DNA of 64,000 nucleotides. Origin: Lachnoclostridium sp. An138. GTDB taxonomy: Bacteria; Bacillota; Clostridia; Lachnospirales; Lachnospiraceae. Made by a program: the position numbers and the translations under genes. The stretch lies in NCBI RefSeq assembly GCF_002160765.1, contig NZ_NFLF01000009.1:1-64000 (forward strand), written 5' to 3'. The notes under the pieces were generated by a model, which was given only the letters and a program-made list of their open reading frames with translations, was not told the origin of the DNA and made no database searches. Positions 63,000 to 64,000 of the stretch are shown here, piece after piece (the first letter of the stretch is position 1; every line of letters begins with the position of its first letter).

Positions 63000-63680
63000 A
63001 TGAATTTATATGACATCCTGGGCCCGGTTATGGTAGGCCCTTCCAGTTCTCATACGGCAGGCGCCGTGCGAATCGGGCTGATTACACGCAGACTGCTCGG
63101 AAAAGCCCCCGCAAAAGCGGACATCGCCCTGGCAGGTTCTTTCGCCGCTACCGGCAGAGGACATGGCACGGATCGGGCCCTTGCAGCTGGTCTTTTAGGT
63201 ATGCAGCCCGATGATACCCGTATTCCCGACAGCCTGCAGCTGGCGCGGGAACAGGGAATGGAAATACAGTTCCGGAAAATACAGCTCAAAGACGCCCATC
63301 CAAACACAGCTCTTCTTCATGTGGAAACCGAAGACGGACGGGAACTGGAGCTTCAGGCTTCTTCTCTGGGCGGCGGCCGGATCATGGTAAACAAACTGGA
63401 CGGCATTGATGTAAATTTCACCGGAGAAAGTCCCACGCTTATCGTCCACAACCTGGATCAGCCTGGTCATGTGGCCGAGGTCACTTCCATGCTGTCCCAC
63501 AAGTCCGTAAACATTGCTACCATGCAGCTTTACCGGAACAAGCGGGGCGGCTACGCCGTCATGGTGCTGGAAACCGACCAGCCGATTCCGGAGGACTCTG
63601 TTGCCTGGCTTGCCCATCTGGAAGGTGTTATTAAAGTAACCTATCTGAACACAGTACAGGAGGATGAACATGGCGTTTGA
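63000..63680 (+). CDS. sdaAB: L-serine ammonia-lyase, iron-sulfur type, beta subunit
   Basis: A 226-aa beta chain. N-terminal domain with GPSSSHTAGAVRIG and the ATGRGHGTDRALAAG segment; C-terminal ACT domain (about 150-226) with VHNLDQPGHVAEVTSMLS, in parts. With the alpha chain it converts serine to pyruvate and ammonia. ATG at 63000 follows GAGGT. It overlaps the alpha gene by 11 bp. Confidence 0.96.
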   Translation: MNLYDILGPVMVGPSSSHTAGAVRIGLITRRLLGKAPAKADIALAGSFAATGRGHGTDRALAAGLLGMQPDDTRIPDSLQLAREQGMEIQFRKIQLKDAHPNTALLHVETEDGRELELQASSLGGGRIMVNKLDGIDVNFTGESPTLIVHNLDQPGHVAEVTSMLSHKSVNIATMQLYRNKRGGYAVMVLETDQPIPEDSVAWLAHLEGVIKVTYLNTVQEDEHGV

Positions 63681-64000
63681 ATCAATGGAAGAATGGCTGA
63701 GATCCAGCGCTGACAAAAACATATCCACAGCAGAGGCTGTAATTCAGGAGGATATGAGTGATCGGGGCGTATCCCGGGAGGAAACCTGGACACAGATGAG
63801 CCGTATGTGGGAAGCCATGCGCAGCTCTGAACAGGATTATGACAGAACTCTGCGCTCCCACAGCGGACTTGTAGGCGGCGCAGCCGGGCAGATGGAGGAT
63901 TATCTGAATACCTGCCATCCCCTCTGCGGAGAAACCATGGGAAAGGTTATCATGCGGGCGCTCCGCCTGGGAGAATCCAATGCCTGTATGAAAAGAATCG
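63670..64000 (+). CDS. sdaAA: L-serine ammonia-lyase alpha subunit, partial
   Basis: The first 110 codons of the alpha chain; the gene runs off the right edge. ATG at 63670 follows AGGAGG and overlaps the beta gene. The start MAFESMEEWLRSS, then RTLRSHSGLVGGAAG, is typical of the N-terminal part. The iron-sulfur cysteines would lie beyond the window. Confidence 0.95.
   Translation, partial: MAFESMEEWLRSSADKNISTAEAVIQEDMSDRGVSREETWTQMSRMWEAMRSSEQDYDRTLRSHSGLVGGAAGQMEDYLNTCHPLCGETMGKVIMRALRLGESNACMKRI

Overview
The window looks like a chromosome segment of a gut Lachnospiraceae (Clostridium cluster XIVa) bacterium. The evidence is the 16S rRNA 5' end at the left edge, strong AGGAGG-type ribosome binding sites, TTGACA-N17-TATAAT promoters, split transketolase subunits, several PTS operons with BglG/LicT-type antiterminators, and an iron-sulfur serine dehydratase of the split clostridial type. 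Most genes lie on the minus strand. Roughly 58 protein genes, three tRNAs and one partial rRNA are supported. No phage, insertion sequence with a transposase, or CRISPR array was found.

Layout. 1-600: 5' end of an rRNA operon with tandem promoters. 600-2030: a short AT-rich stretch with a metallo-beta-lactamase-fold hydrolase and an orphan small ORF. 2034-3662: amidohydrolase. 3817-8375: alpha-glucoside PTS operon (EIIA, LicT-type antiterminator, EIICB, GH4 6-phospho-alpha-glucosidase) behind a RAT/terminator switch. 8446-9504: a TauE/SafE permease behind an almost identical RAT switch. 9513-13449: thioesterase, CvpA, a DUF5711-like membrane protein and a LysM protein with what looks like an inactive MPN/JAMM fold. 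13768-16314: YczE-like membrane protein and split transketolase. 16457-20304: recR-ybaB-dnaX and phosphofructokinase. 20645-21372: tRNA-Ser, a 275-bp palindromic repeat element and a small ORF. 21369-24169: folate operon folE-HD-folP-folBK with a structured leader. 24475-25707: DUF4026-like protein. 25798-32085: LacI regulator and phosphonate-family ABC transporter with a 5'-nucleotidase-like enzyme. 32352-33138: small membrane protein, tRNA-Gly, tRNA-Phe. 33407-37838: beta-glucoside PTS operon (LicT, EIIBCA, GH1) with its own RAT. 37860-45306: mannose-family PTS with AgaS isomerase, GatZ-like protein, and a YajC-like and another membrane protein. 45499-54558: cell wall hydrolase, TrmL, aminotransferase, Lrp, AIR-synthase-like protein, VanW, a 34-aa membrane protein, exonuclease, B12 radical SAM protein and XRE regulator. 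54667-57216: a degenerate KaiC-like domain fused to a PEP-synthase-type ATP-grasp. 57550-60739: CopA(-CopZ) and CsoR with visible operators. 60869-62916: ECF sigma factor (apparently AUA-started) and its probable anti-sigma partner. 63000-64000: serine dehydratase beta and the start of alpha.

How the genes work together. Three PTS systems import and phosphorylate alpha-glucosides, beta-glucosides and probably an amino sugar, and feed them to dedicated phospho-glycosidases or the AgaS isomerase. Phosphofructokinase and split transketolase carry the flux on. Two independent LicT-type regulators match two types of RAT sequence. One RAT type also controls the TauE-like permease, which ties that transporter to alpha-glucoside use. 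Copper homeostasis is a self-contained CsoR-CopA-CopZ unit. The most unusual signals are the shared RAT in front of the permease, the KaiC-like/ATP-grasp fusion, the pseudo-MPN/LysM protein, the AUA-started sigma factor, the CopA-CopZ in-frame fusion with an internal start, the unidentified folE leader RNA, and two families of intergenic palindromic elements.
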